A DNA stretch of 64,000 bases. It comes from [Clostridium] aerotolerans DSM 5434. Lineage in GTDB: Bacteria; Bacillota; Clostridia; Lachnospirales; Lachnospiraceae. Below the pieces are notes generated by a model. The model did no database searches. It saw only the letters and a list, made by a program, of their open reading frames with translations, and was not told where the DNA came from. Every line of letters begins with the position of its first letter. Position 1 is the stretch's first letter. The position numbers were made by a program, and so were the translations under genes. Below, piece by piece: positions 45,595 through 55,061 of the stretch. Location: assembly GCF_000687555.1 (NCBI RefSeq), contig NZ_JHWJ01000005.1, positions 1 through 64,000 on the forward strand, in the 5' to 3' direction.

Positions 45595-45596
45595 AT

Positions 45597-46535
45597 ATGC
45601 GCATTGTTTTTATGGGAACGCCTGAATTTTCCGTGCCTGCTCTAAAGGCACTGGTAGAGGCTGGACATGATGTGGTTGGGGTAGTGACCCAGCCGGATAA
45701 ATCAAAGGGCAGAGGAAAAGAAATACAGATGCCACCAGTAAAAGAACAGGCTTTGGAATACGGAATCCCTGTTTACCAGCCTGTTAAGGCCAGAGATCCT
45801 GAATTTGTTAAGGTCCTGGCTGATTTAGCCCCAGATACCATGGTTGTAGCAGCGTTTGGACAGATTCTTCCAAAGAGTATTCTGGATATTCCGAGATACG
45901 GCTGTATTTGTATCCATGCCTCCCTTCTTCCGAAGTACAGGGGAGCAGCACCCATACAGTATGCAGTGATTCACGGAGAAAAGGAAAGCGGTATCACCAC
46001 GATGCTTATGGCAGAGGGTATTGATACGGGAGATATGCTGGATCAGGAGGCGGTTTCCCTGGATTTAAAGGAAACCGGTGGCAGTCTCCACGATAAGCTG
46101 AGTCAGATTGGGGCTTCCTTAATATTAAAGACATTGAAGAAACTGGAAGATCAAACCGCAGTCAGAACTCCCCAGGATGATTCACAGTCCTGCTATGTTG
46201 GAATGATTAAAAAATCTATGGGTGATATTGACTGGTCCATGGATGCTGTTGAGATTGAACGGCTCATCCGGGGACTGAATCCCTGGCCCAGCGCCTATAC
46301 AGACTGGAATGGAAAAATAATAAAAATCTGGGACGCTCTAGTTGTGGACAAAGAGTACGAAGGAACCTGCGGTCAGGTGGTGGAAACAGGCAAGGATTGT
46401 CTCGTTGTAAAGACGGGAAAGGGCGGCTTATCCATCAAAGAGCTTCAGATGCAGGGGAAAAAGCGTATGGATATCGGCGCATTTCTGCGGGGATATCAGA
46501 TTGCGGAAGGCACTGTTTTTGAAAGGAGTGTTTGA
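45597..46535 (+). CDS. fmt: Methionyl-tRNA formyltransferase
   Basis: 312 aa. Formylates Met-tRNAi using 10-formyl-THF, linking to the folate genes elsewhere in the window. Motifs: MGTPEFSVPAL at the N-terminus, the hinge HASLLPKYRGAAPIQ with catalytic His and Asn neighbourhood (about residues 108-122), EGIDTGDML, and the C-terminal OB domain with GLNPWPSAYT. Starts 2 bp after def with RBS GAGGAAGAGG inside the def end. Confidence 0.95.
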   Translation: MRIVFMGTPEFSVPALKALVEAGHDVVGVVTQPDKSKGRGKEIQMPPVKEQALEYGIPVYQPVKARDPEFVKVLADLAPDTMVVAAFGQILPKSILDIPRYGCICIHASLLPKYRGAAPIQYAVIHGEKESGITTMLMAEGIDTGDMLDQEAVSLDLKETGGSLHDKLSQIGASLILKTLKKLEDQTAVRTPQDDSQSCYVGMIKKSMGDIDWSMDAVEIERLIRGLNPWPSAYTDWNGKIIKIWDALVVDKEYEGTCGQVVETGKDCLVVKTGKGGLSIKELQMQGKKRMDIGAFLRGYQIAEGTVFERSV

Positions 46536-46537
46536 TT

Positions 46538-47254
46538 ATGTTTTACGGAGGAATGATGGGATATTATTATGATCCCACCTTGATATTTGTAATCATTGGC
46601 GCTTTATTATCCCTGGTTGCTTCAGCCAGAGTAAACAGCACCTACAATAAATATTCAAAAGTAAGAAGCATGTCAGGTATGACTGGAGCAGAAGCTGCCA
46701 AGCGGCTTTTAAATTCTCAGGGAATTTACGATGTCCAGGTACGCCCGGTAAGTGGTCAGCTGACGGATCATTACGATCCAAGATCAAAGACCGTGAATCT
46801 ATCCGATTCCGTCTATGATTCCACCTCAGTTGCTGCCATCGGTGTTGCTGCCCACGAGTGCGGCCATGCCATGCAGCACAACACAGGATATGTTCCCTTA
46901 AAGCTTCGTGGGGCCATTGTTCCGGTAGCCAATATCGGCTCTCAGGCGGCTTTCCCGATTATACTTTTAGGCTTTTTCATCGGGGGCGTTGGCTCTCCGT
47001 TAGTTAACATAGGATTGATTCTTTTTTCCGTAGCAGTCCTTTTCCAGCTGGTCACATTACCAGTGGAATTTAATGCATCAAGCAGAGCCATTCATCTTCT
47101 TGGTGAAGTGGGTATTTTAGGAAGTGAAGAACTGGGACACACCAGAAAAGTTCTGGGAGCGGCGGCGCTCACCTATGTGGCAGCCCTTGCAGCAACTGTG
47201 CTGCAGCTTGCAAGACTTGTATTTTTATTTGGAGGAAGAAGGCAGGATGACTAA
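46538..47254 (+). CDS. YugP-type zinc metallopeptidase (membrane)
   Basis: 238 aa. N-terminal membrane segment (about residues 10-30), then the zinc motif VAAHECGHAMQH (about residues 107-118) with the HExxH-like HECGH, and two or three further hydrophobic segments; a later FNASSRAIHLL motif is conserved in the family. A neutral zinc metallopeptidase of the DUF/PF04298 group, of unknown substrate. The start at the ATG 46538 follows AAAGGAG by 9 nt. Its last 8 nt overlap the rsmB start. Confidence 0.9.
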   Translation: MFYGGMMGYYYDPTLIFVIIGALLSLVASARVNSTYNKYSKVRSMSGMTGAEAAKRLLNSQGIYDVQVRPVSGQLTDHYDPRSKTVNLSDSVYDSTSVAAIGVAAHECGHAMQHNTGYVPLKLRGAIVPVANIGSQAAFPIILLGFFIGGVGSPLVNIGLILFSVAVLFQLVTLPVEFNASSRAIHLLGEVGILGSEELGHTRKVLGAAALTYVAALAATVLQLARLVFLFGGRRQDD

Positions 47255-48575
47255 AGAGACAGACAGCAGGGAGATTGCCCTTGATATCCTCATGGAGATA
47301 CTGGAAAAGTCAGGATACAGCCATATCATACTGCGTCAGGCATTAAATAAATATCAATATCTGGACAAATCGGAGCGGGCCTTTATTTCAAGGCTGGTAG
47401 AAGGAACCTTGGAATATCTGCTCCAGATTGATTATGTCATAGACTCTTTTTCCAGTACTAAAGTAAAGAAGATGAAACCCGTCATCCGAACCATATTGCG
47501 GATGTCGGTCTATCAGCTTTTATACATGGACCGGGTACCGGATTCCGCTGTTTGCAACGAAGCCGTTAAGCTTTCTGTAAAAAGAAAGTTTACCGGCTTA
47601 AAAGGCTTTGTAAACGGAGTTCTCCGCAATATATCAAGAAACAAGGAAACCCTTTCCTGGCCCAATGCTTCCATACGCTTTTCCATGCCTGAGTGGATCG
47701 TATCCATGTGGGAAAAGGAATACGGAAGTGAAACTGCAGTTGCAATGATGGAATCATTTTTAAAGAACAAAAAAACCACGATTCGTTGCAATTATGTCAA
47801 TGCCACCAGAAAAGAGATATTAAAAAGCTTACAGGAACAGGATGTTATTGTAGCGGAATCCGGGCTTTCTGATGCAGTTCTTTATCTGGAGAAATACGAT
47901 TATTTAGACAGCCTGGAGGCGTTTAAAAAGGGCTGGATCCAGGTACAGGATTTAAGCTCCGTTTTTGTAGGGGAAGCGGCAGATCCTAAGAAGGATGATT
48001 ATGTCATTGATGTTTGCGGAGCTCCGGGTGGCAAGAGCATTCATATGGCAGATAAGCTAAATGGAACAGGACTGGTTGAAGTCCGTGACTTAACTGCCTA
48101 TAAGGTGGAATTAATACAGCAGAACATCGATCGATGCGGATTTAAAAATATTCGCACAAAGGTTCAGGATGCGTTGATTCTGGATCAGGAATCCATAGAG
48201 AAGGCAGATATTGTGATTGCAGACCTGCCCTGTTCCGGACTTGGAATCATCGGTAGAAAGCCGGATATCAAATACCGGTTAAAGCCAGAGGATTTAAAAG
48301 AGCTGGCATCTCTCCAAAGAGAGATTCTCTCCGTTGTCCAGTCCTATGTAAAGCCAGGCGGGAAGCTGGTTTTCAGTACATGTACCGTAAACAAACAGGA
48401 GAATGAAGAAAATGCCCTCTGGTTTTTAAGTGAGTTTCCATTTGAACCTTTGGACCTTACCGGAAAGTTTGGAGCCGGGATTTCTTCTGACACCTTAAAG
48501 CAAGGATATATACAGTTATTGCCGGGAATCCATCCTTGTGACGGATTTTTCCTTTCGGCATTTGTAAAAAGGTAA
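47247..48575 (+). CDS. rsmB: 16S rRNA (cytosine-967-C5) methyltransferase RsmB
   Basis: 442 aa. An N-terminal NusB-like domain (about residues 1-140) joined to a SAM-dependent methyltransferase: DVCGAPGGKSIHMA (SAM binding, about residues 252-265), the catalytic ADLPCSGLGIIGRKPD, and the second-cysteine motif STCTVNKQENEEN. Methylates 16S rRNA in ribosome assembly. The start at ATG 47247 overlaps the yugP stop by 8 nt and follows GGAGGAAGAAGG. Confidence 0.93.
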   Translation: MTKETDSREIALDILMEILEKSGYSHIILRQALNKYQYLDKSERAFISRLVEGTLEYLLQIDYVIDSFSSTKVKKMKPVIRTILRMSVYQLLYMDRVPDSAVCNEAVKLSVKRKFTGLKGFVNGVLRNISRNKETLSWPNASIRFSMPEWIVSMWEKEYGSETAVAMMESFLKNKKTTIRCNYVNATRKEILKSLQEQDVIVAESGLSDAVLYLEKYDYLDSLEAFKKGWIQVQDLSSVFVGEAADPKKDDYVIDVCGAPGGKSIHMADKLNGTGLVEVRDLTAYKVELIQQNIDRCGFKNIRTKVQDALILDQESIEKADIVIADLPCSGLGIIGRKPDIKYRLKPEDLKELASLQREILSVVQSYVKPGGKLVFSTCTVNKQENEENALWFLSEFPFEPLDLTGKFGAGISSDTLKQGYIQLLPGIHPCDGFFLSAFVKR

Positions 48576-48580
48576 ATAGA

Positions 48581-49618
48581 ATGGAAAAAACAGATATAAA
48601 ATCTATGGATTTGGAGAAGCTCACTTCATTTGTGGCATCATTAGGAGAAAAACCATTTCGGGCAAAGCAGCTTTATGAATGGATGCATAAAAAGCTGGCT
48701 TCTGATTATGATGAAATGACCAACCTTCCCAAATCTCTGAAAGAAAAATTGCTGCAGTCAGCAGCATTTACATCCCTTGTGGTCGTAGATGAAAAAATTT
48801 CACAAATAGACGGAACAAGAAAATACTTATTCAGCCTTTCCGATGGAAACATCATCGAAAGCGTTCTGATGAAATACAATCATGGAAATTCTGTCTGCAT
48901 TTCTTCTCAGGTGGGCTGCCGCATGGGCTGCCGTTTTTGTGCGTCAACCCTTGACGGACTGGAACGAAATTTAACCGCCTCAGAGATGCTGGATCAGATT
49001 TATCGGATTCAAAAGCTGACTGGGGAGAGAGTTTCTAATGTGGTTGTCATGGGTTCTGGAGAGCCTATGGATAATTATGACAATCTCATTGATTTTATCC
49101 GCCTTCTCACCGATGAGAACGGGCTTAACATCAGTCAGCGGAATATTACTGTCTCAACCTGCGGCATCGTTCCCGGAATTAAAAAACTGGCGGATGAGGA
49201 CCTTCAGATCACACTGGCCCTTTCCCTTCATGCACCCAATGACGAAGTGAGAAAAACGCTGATGCCAATAGCAAAACGATATTCTCTCTCAGAAGTACTG
49301 TCTGCGTGCCAGGAGTACTTTGAAAAGACAGGAAGAAGGCTTACCTTTGAATACAGTCTGGTAAGCGGCGTGAATGATAATCTAAAAGAAGCGAAGGCAC
49401 TTGCCGATCTTTTAAAAGGAATCAATGGCCATGTAAATCTGATTCCAGTCAACCCCATAAAAGAACGGGATTACGTGCAATCAGATCGGAAGGCCATCCT
49501 GGATTTTAAAAATTATCTTGAAAAAAACGGAATTAATGTTACTATAAGAAGAGAAATGGGACGGGATATTAACGGTGCCTGTGGACAGCTTAGAAAGAGT
49601 TTTATCAGTAAGGAATAA
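48581..49618 (+). CDS. rlmN: Dual-specificity 23S rRNA/tRNA adenine C2-methyltransferase RlmN
   Basis: 345 aa radical SAM enzyme that methylates 23S rRNA A2503 and tRNA A37. The SAM cluster motif is C-x3-C-x2-C in GCRMGCRFCAS (about residues 108-118). Further conserved regions: NVVVMGSGEPMDNYDN, STCGIVPGIKKLA, LSLHAPNDEVR, LIPVNPIKE, and the C-terminal catalytic Cys in GACGQLRKS. Starts 6 bp after rsmB, in the same operon. Confidence 0.95.
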   Translation: MEKTDIKSMDLEKLTSFVASLGEKPFRAKQLYEWMHKKLASDYDEMTNLPKSLKEKLLQSAAFTSLVVVDEKISQIDGTRKYLFSLSDGNIIESVLMKYNHGNSVCISSQVGCRMGCRFCASTLDGLERNLTASEMLDQIYRIQKLTGERVSNVVVMGSGEPMDNYDNLIDFIRLLTDENGLNISQRNITVSTCGIVPGIKKLADEDLQITLALSLHAPNDEVRKTLMPIAKRYSLSEVLSACQEYFEKTGRRLTFEYSLVSGVNDNLKEAKALADLLKGINGHVNLIPVNPIKERDYVQSDRKAILDFKNYLEKNGINVTIRREMGRDINGACGQLRKSFISKE

Positions 49619-49639
49619 TGCGGAAGGGAGAACGAAGCG

Positions 49640-50383
49640 ATGAAGGCTTGCGCTATGACCGATATTGGAAGAGTCCGAACTGCCAATCAGGATTATGTCT
49701 ATGCTTCAGCTGAGTCTGTAGGCAATCTGCCTAACCTTTATCTGGTTGCAGACGGTATGGGCGGTCATAAGGCTGGAGATTATGCGTCCAGATACATATC
49801 AGAACATCTGGTGGAGCATATAAAACAGGCCGAAGACTCTGAAATTATACCCCTTCTGCGAGGCGGAATCGAAAAAGTCAATCAGATGCTCTACCAGGAG
49901 TCGAGAGACAAAGCGGAATTAAACGGCATGGGTACAACGCTGGTAGCTGCAGTGATTGAAGATTCCACCATGTATGTGGCAAATGTAGGGGACAGCAGGC
50001 TTTATCTGATCCGGAATCAGTTAAAGCAGATTACAAAAGACCACTCCTACGTAGAAGAGCTTGTTTCCCTGGGACAGATGGAACGGGGAAGCAGGGATTA
50101 CCGTGAAAAGAAGAATATTATTACCAGAGCGGTTGGTACGGAAGAAAAGCTTGAGATCGATTTTTTTGAGGTCAGCCTTGAGCCGGGAGATTATGTACTT
50201 ATGTGTTCCGACGGACTCAGCAATATGCTTGAGGACGCTGAGATGGAAGAAATTATCTGTTCAGAGCTGGAACTGGGGGAGAAGGCAGAGAAATTGATAA
50301 CAGTCGCCAATGATAACGGAGGAAAGGACAATATTGCAGTCGTTCTCATAAATCCGGAAATTGGCAGGGAGGAAAGCTTATGA
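49640..50383 (+). CDS. prpC: PP2C-type serine/threonine phosphatase
   Basis: 247 aa metal-dependent phosphatase. Motifs: DIGRVRTANQDYVY, LVADGMGGHKAGDYAS (metal-binding DG), GTTLVAA, VGDSRLYL, ITKDHS and CSDGLSNML, with DNGGKDNIAVVLI at the C-terminus carrying the DN metal ligand. It dephosphorylates targets of the kinase encoded next, with which it overlaps by 4 nt (ATGA). Confidence 0.95.
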   Translation: MKACAMTDIGRVRTANQDYVYASAESVGNLPNLYLVADGMGGHKAGDYASRYISEHLVEHIKQAEDSEIIPLLRGGIEKVNQMLYQESRDKAELNGMGTTLVAAVIEDSTMYVANVGDSRLYLIRNQLKQITKDHSYVEELVSLGQMERGSRDYREKKNIITRAVGTEEKLEIDFFEVSLEPGDYVLMCSDGLSNMLEDAEMEEIICSELELGEKAEKLITVANDNGGKDNIAVVLINPEIGREESL

Positions 50384-52539
50384 TTCTAAGACCTGGCACA
50401 TTTTTACAGGACAGATACGAGATACTGGAACAAATCGGTTCCGGCGGTATGTCATATGTGTATAAGGCCCTGTGCCATAAATTAAACCGCCTTGTCGCCA
50501 TAAAAATATTAAAAGAAGAATTCAGTTCAGACGGTAATTTTGTCAGTAAATTCAAGATGGAAGCACAGGCGGCAGCCCGCCTTTCTCATCCTAACATTGT
50601 GAATATATACGATGTTGTTGATGAGGATAACCTCCATTATATTGTGATGGAACTGATCGAAGGAATTACGCTAAAAAATTATATATCAAAAAAAGGCTGC
50701 CTTGATGTGAAAGAAGCCATTGGTGTTGCCGTACAGGTCGCTCAGGGTATTGCAGCGGCTCACGAACAAGGCATCATTCATAGAGATATCAAGCCCCAGA
50801 ATATCATTATAGCCAGAGATGGCAAGGTAAAGGTTGCGGATTTTGGCATTGCCAGGGCAGCCACATCTCAGACCCTCAGCGCGACTGCGGTAGGTTCGGT
50901 TCATTACATATCCCCGGAGCAGGCCAGAGGAGGATACAGTGATGTCAGAAGCGATGTATATTCACTGGGCATTACCATGTATGAGATGGTGGCCGGACGG
51001 GTACCATTCCAGGGAGAGAATACGGTTACTGTGGCCCTGGCTCATTTAGAGACCCCAATTACACCTCCAAGCTATTATAACGAGGACATCCCGGTAGGGA
51101 TTGAAAATATCATACTCAAATGTACGGAGAAAAAGCCGGAATACCGTTATGGCAGCATGCAGGAGGTAGTGGCTGATCTACGCCATGCTCTGGTGGATCC
51201 CAATGGAGATTTTGTTCAGCAGAATCCACAAATTGATGATTCCCAGACGGTGATTATTGGAAAACCAGAGCTGGAACAAATTCGTTCCGGGAGAAAGGTT
51301 TCTCAGGATGCCCCCTCTGCCCCACATGGAATGCGGGATAAGGATCAGAGGAAGGAACGCCGCCCGGAAAGAGGAGAGAATCCCAGGCAGACAACAGCCA
51401 GGACCAAGAAAGAGGATTCCGGCGAGGATATCAATCCTAAGATTGAAAAGCTTCTTACTGCGGCAGGTATTTTAGTTGCAGTTATTATAGTAATTGTACT
51501 GGTGGTTGTATTCGCAAAGGTAGGCGGTCTGTTCCGGTCCGGTTCCTCTAAATCACAGGAATCAACGGCAGTGGAATCGATAGAAGAGACCTTAAGCGAG
51601 AAGAGTGTGAAGATGCCAAGTGTACTGGGACTGACAACGGAACTTGCAGAGCAAAAGTTAAAAGAAAACGGCGGTCTCTATATGAAGACCAGCGATTACG
51701 TATACTCTGATACCGTGGCAGAAGGAGATATTGTTTCCCAGGATCCGTCTTCCGGCACTGTGGTCGACAAATATTCAGCAGTTTATGTGGTCGTCAGCAA
51801 AGGCCCGGAATATGTAAAGATTGATTTGACCAACTTAGGACTTGAAAAGATGGAGGCTGCATCAGCAAAGACTTTATTAGAAGAGAAGAAGCTGGTGGTT
51901 AAGATTGAGCAAAAAAACAGTGACAGCATCCAGAATGGCTATGTCATAAGCTATAGCCCAACGGAGGCCAAGGAAGGCGATACCGTGACCATTACTGCAA
52001 GCAGCGGACCTGCTCTTACAAATCCGGTAACTGTACCAAACCTGGCCGGACAGTCAAAGGAGCTGGCGGCAGAGCTTTTGGCTGATGTGGGGCTGACAGA
52101 GGGAGCGGTGTCAGAGGCAGTCTCAGAGACAGTCCCTAAGGGTATGGTAATCAGCCAGTCAGCAGCGGCTGGAAGTCAGGTAGAATCAGGCTCAGCGGTT
52201 AACCTTGTAATAAGCAGTGGAACGACACAGCAGGCAAAATATAAATACCTTGCTTCCATCGACAAATCCTATTCCCTCCAAAACATTATCGGACCGGGTT
52301 CAGGAAGTACTCAGCTGACCCTAAAGATTCAGCTGAGACAGAATGTAAATGGAAGAGATGAGGTTCGGGATCTTATGGCACCAGTTACCTTAACAGGAGA
52401 CCAGATGCTTCCGGTTTCATTTAAAAATTTAGAAGGAGCTTATGGTGTGACAAGCGGATCGGTAGAAATTGTGAATGTGGAAACAGGGGAGGTAATCAAT
52501 TCCTATTCCATCACATTCGTTCCGGTTCCCCAATCGTAA
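50380..52539 (+). CDS. prkC: Serine/threonine kinase with PASTA repeats (PrkC)
   Basis: 719 aa. Cytoplasmic kinase domain: GSGGMSYVYKA loop, VAIKIL (catalytic Lys), HRDIKPQNI (catalytic Asp), DFGIA, SPEQARGG. A charged linker (about residues 290-350), one membrane segment (about 367-390), and three extracellular PASTA domains (about 410-480, 483-550, 550-612) that bind muropeptides or lipid II. The last ~105 residues (about 613-719) are a further extracellular beta-rich domain I do not recognise. Overlaps prpC. Regulates wall growth and spore germination in relatives. Confidence 0.95.
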   Translation: MILRPGTFLQDRYEILEQIGSGGMSYVYKALCHKLNRLVAIKILKEEFSSDGNFVSKFKMEAQAAARLSHPNIVNIYDVVDEDNLHYIVMELIEGITLKNYISKKGCLDVKEAIGVAVQVAQGIAAAHEQGIIHRDIKPQNIIIARDGKVKVADFGIARAATSQTLSATAVGSVHYISPEQARGGYSDVRSDVYSLGITMYEMVAGRVPFQGENTVTVALAHLETPITPPSYYNEDIPVGIENIILKCTEKKPEYRYGSMQEVVADLRHALVDPNGDFVQQNPQIDDSQTVIIGKPELEQIRSGRKVSQDAPSAPHGMRDKDQRKERRPERGENPRQTTARTKKEDSGEDINPKIEKLLTAAGILVAVIIVIVLVVVFAKVGGLFRSGSSKSQESTAVESIEETLSEKSVKMPSVLGLTTELAEQKLKENGGLYMKTSDYVYSDTVAEGDIVSQDPSSGTVVDKYSAVYVVVSKGPEYVKIDLTNLGLEKMEAASAKTLLEEKKLVVKIEQKNSDSIQNGYVISYSPTEAKEGDTVTITASSGPALTNPVTVPNLAGQSKELAAELLADVGLTEGAVSEAVSETVPKGMVISQSAAAGSQVESGSAVNLVISSGTTQQAKYKYLASIDKSYSLQNIIGPGSGSTQLTLKIQLRQNVNGRDEVRDLMAPVTLTGDQMLPVSFKNLEGAYGVTSGSVEIVNVETGEVINSYSITFVPVPQS

Positions 52540-52549
52540 GGAATTGTAT

Positions 52550-53428
52550 ATGACAGGAAAAATATTGAAAGGGATCGCAGGATTTTATTACGTACAAGCA
52601 GCGGATGGAAAGCTTTATGAATGCAGGGCGAAAGGAATTTTCCGAAATAAGAACGTAAAGCCTCTGGTTGGAGATGATGTAGATATTTCAGTTCTGGATG
52701 AAACAGAGCTAAAGGGAAATATTGATAAGATTCTACCCAGGAAAAATGCCCTCATTCGTCCTTCTGTTGCCAATGTGGATCAGGCACTGGTGCTGTTTTC
52801 CGTTACCCAGCCTGAGCCAAATTTAAATCTTCTGGACCGCTTTCTGGTTATGATGGAGGTTCAGGAGGTTCCTGTCAATATCTGCTTTAATAAAATTGAT
52901 CTTACAGGGGATGAAAGACAAAGGGAGCTGGCTGCTATTTATGAAAAAGCAGGCTATCCGGTGTATTTTACCAGTACCTGTGAGAAACAGGGAATCAGGG
53001 AGATTAAAGATCTGGTTCAGGGGAAAACCACAGTGTTAGCAGGTCCCTCTGGCGTGGGAAAATCCACGCTGACCAATCTGTTATATCCTAAGGCAGAGAT
53101 GGAGACAGGTACTATCAGCGAAAAGATACAAAGAGGAAAGCATACCACCAGACATTCGGAATTATTTGGAATCGGCCAGGATACCTATATGATGGACACC
53201 CCTGGCTTTAGTTCCATGTACATCGAAGATATGGAGTGCGGCTGCCTGAAAGATTATTTTCCGGAATTTGAAGCTTATGAAGAAAATTGTAAATTTCTTG
53301 GCTGTGTTCACATCGGAGAAAAGGTCTGCGGCGTAAAAGAAGCCGTATCAGAAGGAAAAATCAGCCAGAATCGTTATGATAATTACAGGCTGTTATATCA
53401 GGAACTGAAAGAGAAAAGGAGATACTAA
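52550..53428 (+). CDS. rsgA: Ribosome small-subunit-dependent GTPase RsgA
   Basis: 292 aa circularly permuted GTPase that checks maturation of the 30S subunit. Order of motifs: N-terminal OB-fold, NKID (G4, about residues 124-127), GPSGVGKSTLTN (G1, about 170-181), DTPGFSS (G3), and a zinc knuckle with CGCLKDYF, CKFLGCVH and CGV. Start at ATG 52550, 7 nt after AAGGA. Lies between prkC and rpe in the expected order. Confidence 0.95.
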   Translation: MTGKILKGIAGFYYVQAADGKLYECRAKGIFRNKNVKPLVGDDVDISVLDETELKGNIDKILPRKNALIRPSVANVDQALVLFSVTQPEPNLNLLDRFLVMMEVQEVPVNICFNKIDLTGDERQRELAAIYEKAGYPVYFTSTCEKQGIREIKDLVQGKTTVLAGPSGVGKSTLTNLLYPKAEMETGTISEKIQRGKHTTRHSELFGIGQDTYMMDTPGFSSMYIEDMECGCLKDYFPEFEAYEENCKFLGCVHIGEKVCGVKEAVSEGKISQNRYDNYRLLYQELKEKRRY

Positions 53429-53430
53429 CG

Positions 53431-54093
53431 ATGTTAAAACTTGCCCCCTCTATATTAGCTGCGGATTTCAAAAATCTTGGTCAGCAGGTAGCAGATGTGT
53501 CTTTGGCAGGAGCACAGTATATTCATCTGGATGTAATGGATGGGGCATTTGTACCCAGTATATCATTTGGAATGCCAGTAATAAGCAGCTTAAGAAGCTG
53601 TACAGACCGGGTTTTTGATGTTCATATGATGGTAGAGGATCCAGGACGCTATATCAGTGATATCAAGGCTGCCGGTGCAGATTTAATTTGTGTCCACGCG
53701 GAGGCCTGTATTCATCTGGACCGTACGGTCAATCAGATCAAGGAGGCTGGTCTAAAGGTGGGAGTTGCTCTTAATCCGGCTACTCCGTTATCCGTACTCG
53801 ACTGTATCCTTCCTGAGCTCGATATGGTTCTTATTATGTCAGTAAATCCAGGCTTTGGGGGACAAAAATTCATTCCTTATACTCTTAATAAAATCCGGGA
53901 TTTAAGAAACATCTGCAAGGAACGGGGACTTGATACAGATATACAGGTGGACGGCGGTGTTACCTGTGATAATGTGAGGGAACTGATTGATGCTGGCGCC
54001 AATGTTTTTGTTGCAGGCTCAGCCGTCTTTAAGGGCGATGCCGTAGCAAACACCAGAGACTTTTTGAAAATATTCGAGGAATATGAAGGGTGA
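53431..54093 (+). CDS. rpe: Ribulose-phosphate 3-epimerase
   Basis: 220 aa TIM-barrel epimerase interconverting ribulose-5-phosphate and xylulose-5-phosphate in the pentose phosphate pathway. Motifs: LAPSILAADFKNLG, HLDVMDGAFVPSISFG (metal and catalytic Asp), DVHMMV, VNPGFGGQ, and DGGVTCDNV with the second catalytic Asp. Starts 2 bp after rsgA; overlaps the thiN start. Confidence 0.95.
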   Translation: MLKLAPSILAADFKNLGQQVADVSLAGAQYIHLDVMDGAFVPSISFGMPVISSLRSCTDRVFDVHMMVEDPGRYISDIKAAGADLICVHAEACIHLDRTVNQIKEAGLKVGVALNPATPLSVLDCILPELDMVLIMSVNPGFGGQKFIPYTLNKIRDLRNICKERGLDTDIQVDGGVTCDNVRELIDAGANVFVAGSAVFKGDAVANTRDFLKIFEEYEG

Positions 54094-54752
54094 AAGAAGA
54101 AATTACAGGATTGATCGTTACAGGGGGCCCCATTGACCATGGCTTTGCCCGGGAATTTATTAAGGACAGAACCTTTGACAAAATCATTGCTGTAGACCGG
54201 GGCTTAAATGCTGTCTTACATCTGGAGCTGATACCAGATGCCATTGTAGGAGATTTTGATTCCGCAGATGAACAGGTCTTAAATGAATTTAAAAGCAGGT
54301 CTCTTTCTACTGCCTGGGAGATTCACAAGCCGGAGAAAGATGAGACGGATACTGAGCTGGCAATCCATACAGCACTCCGTCTTGGCTGTACCAGGCTTAT
54401 TCTTCTTGGAGCAACCGGCGGCCGCTTAGATCACTTCCTGGGGAATCTTCATCTTCTTTATTTCGCTTTAGAAAAAGGGATTGAAGCAGCTATCGTAGAC
54501 GAAAAGAACTGGATTACCGTTACAGAGCATAGCCGAACCTTTGAACGGGATAAGATTTATGGAAAATATATTTCTTTTCTGCCCTTAAGTGAAGAGGTAA
54601 CAGGCATTACCCTCACCGGTTTTAAGTATCCCCTTTACAAAAAAGACATCACCATCGGAACCAGTCTCTGTATCAGCAACGAACTGACCGGACCCGTTGG
54701 AAGGATGGAATTTGATTCCGGGATACTTGTATGTGTGGAATCTCATGACTAA
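54090..54752 (+). CDS. thiN: Thiamine diphosphokinase
   Basis: 220 aa enzyme transferring pyrophosphate from ATP to thiamine. Motifs: ITGGPIDHGF, AVDRGLN, GDFDSADEQV (metal binding), PEKDETDTELAIH (the D-x-T-D catalytic region) and LGATGGRLDHFLGN. GTG start overlaps the rpe stop by 4 nt, giving translational coupling. Last gene of the long priA-to-thiN run, before a terminator. Confidence 0.93.
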   Translation: MKEEITGLIVTGGPIDHGFAREFIKDRTFDKIIAVDRGLNAVLHLELIPDAIVGDFDSADEQVLNEFKSRSLSTAWEIHKPEKDETDTELAIHTALRLGCTRLILLGATGGRLDHFLGNLHLLYFALEKGIEAAIVDEKNWITVTEHSRTFERDKIYGKYISFLPLSEEVTGITLTGFKYPLYKKDITIGTSLCISNELTGPVGRMEFDSGILVCVESHD

Positions 54753-54817
54753 GGAATCAATTATGGGATACATGGGGCTGATGTTCCATGGCCTGCCTGA
54801 CATACAGACTTTATAAC

Positions 54818-54869
54818 CGCGTCTTGACCAGTCTTATTTCACTCTTAGATTCTGGTTCAAGGCGTTTTT
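54818..54869 (+). terminator. Terminator after thiN
   Basis: CGTCTTGACCAG (from 54820) pairs with CTGGTTCAAGGCG (54852-54864) with one bulge, followed by TTTTT. Confidence 0.75.
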
Positions 54870-54979
54870 GTATTCTGTAAAACTTACTTACATTTTAATT
54901 GTTATCATAAAACGTTACAATCAGCCCTCTACAATAGACCGTAAATTTTATAGAAAAAGAAAACGAGTGGTATGGTTTA

Positions 54980-55000
54980 AAATATCAAAACTGGATATTT
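54980..55000. promoter_or_regulatory. Dyad operator candidate upstream of pdxU2-like gene
   Basis: AAATATC (54980-54986), 7-nt spacer, GATATTT (54994-55000): a perfect 7-bp inverted repeat about 20 bp before a TGCTAAGAT extended -10 candidate (55018-55026). Confidence 0.4.
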
Positions 55001-55061
55001 ATATCACTCCACTTGCATGCTAAGATAGGGAACAACTAAAAGCAGCAAGGGAGGAATTGAA

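Larger units (their letters stand above)
54753..55061. other. Intergenic region between thiN and the B6 salvage operon
   Basis: 309 bp without coding capacity. It contains a terminator (54818-54869) and the inverted repeat at 54980-55000 inside a larger GAGTGGTAT/ATATCACTC hairpin. A TGCTAAGAT extended -10 candidate lies at 55018-55026. No known riboswitch is recognisable. Confidence 0.7.

Noticed and set aside
47124-47246. A 41-codon upstream extension of rsmB
   Set aside because: It runs inside the yugP gene and reads as non-conserved sequence; the ATG at 47247 has a good ribosome-binding site.
54811-54830. AACCGCG near the thiN terminator as a possible T-box motif
   Set aside because: No specifier stem or conserved T-box core surrounds it, and no amino-acid gene follows.
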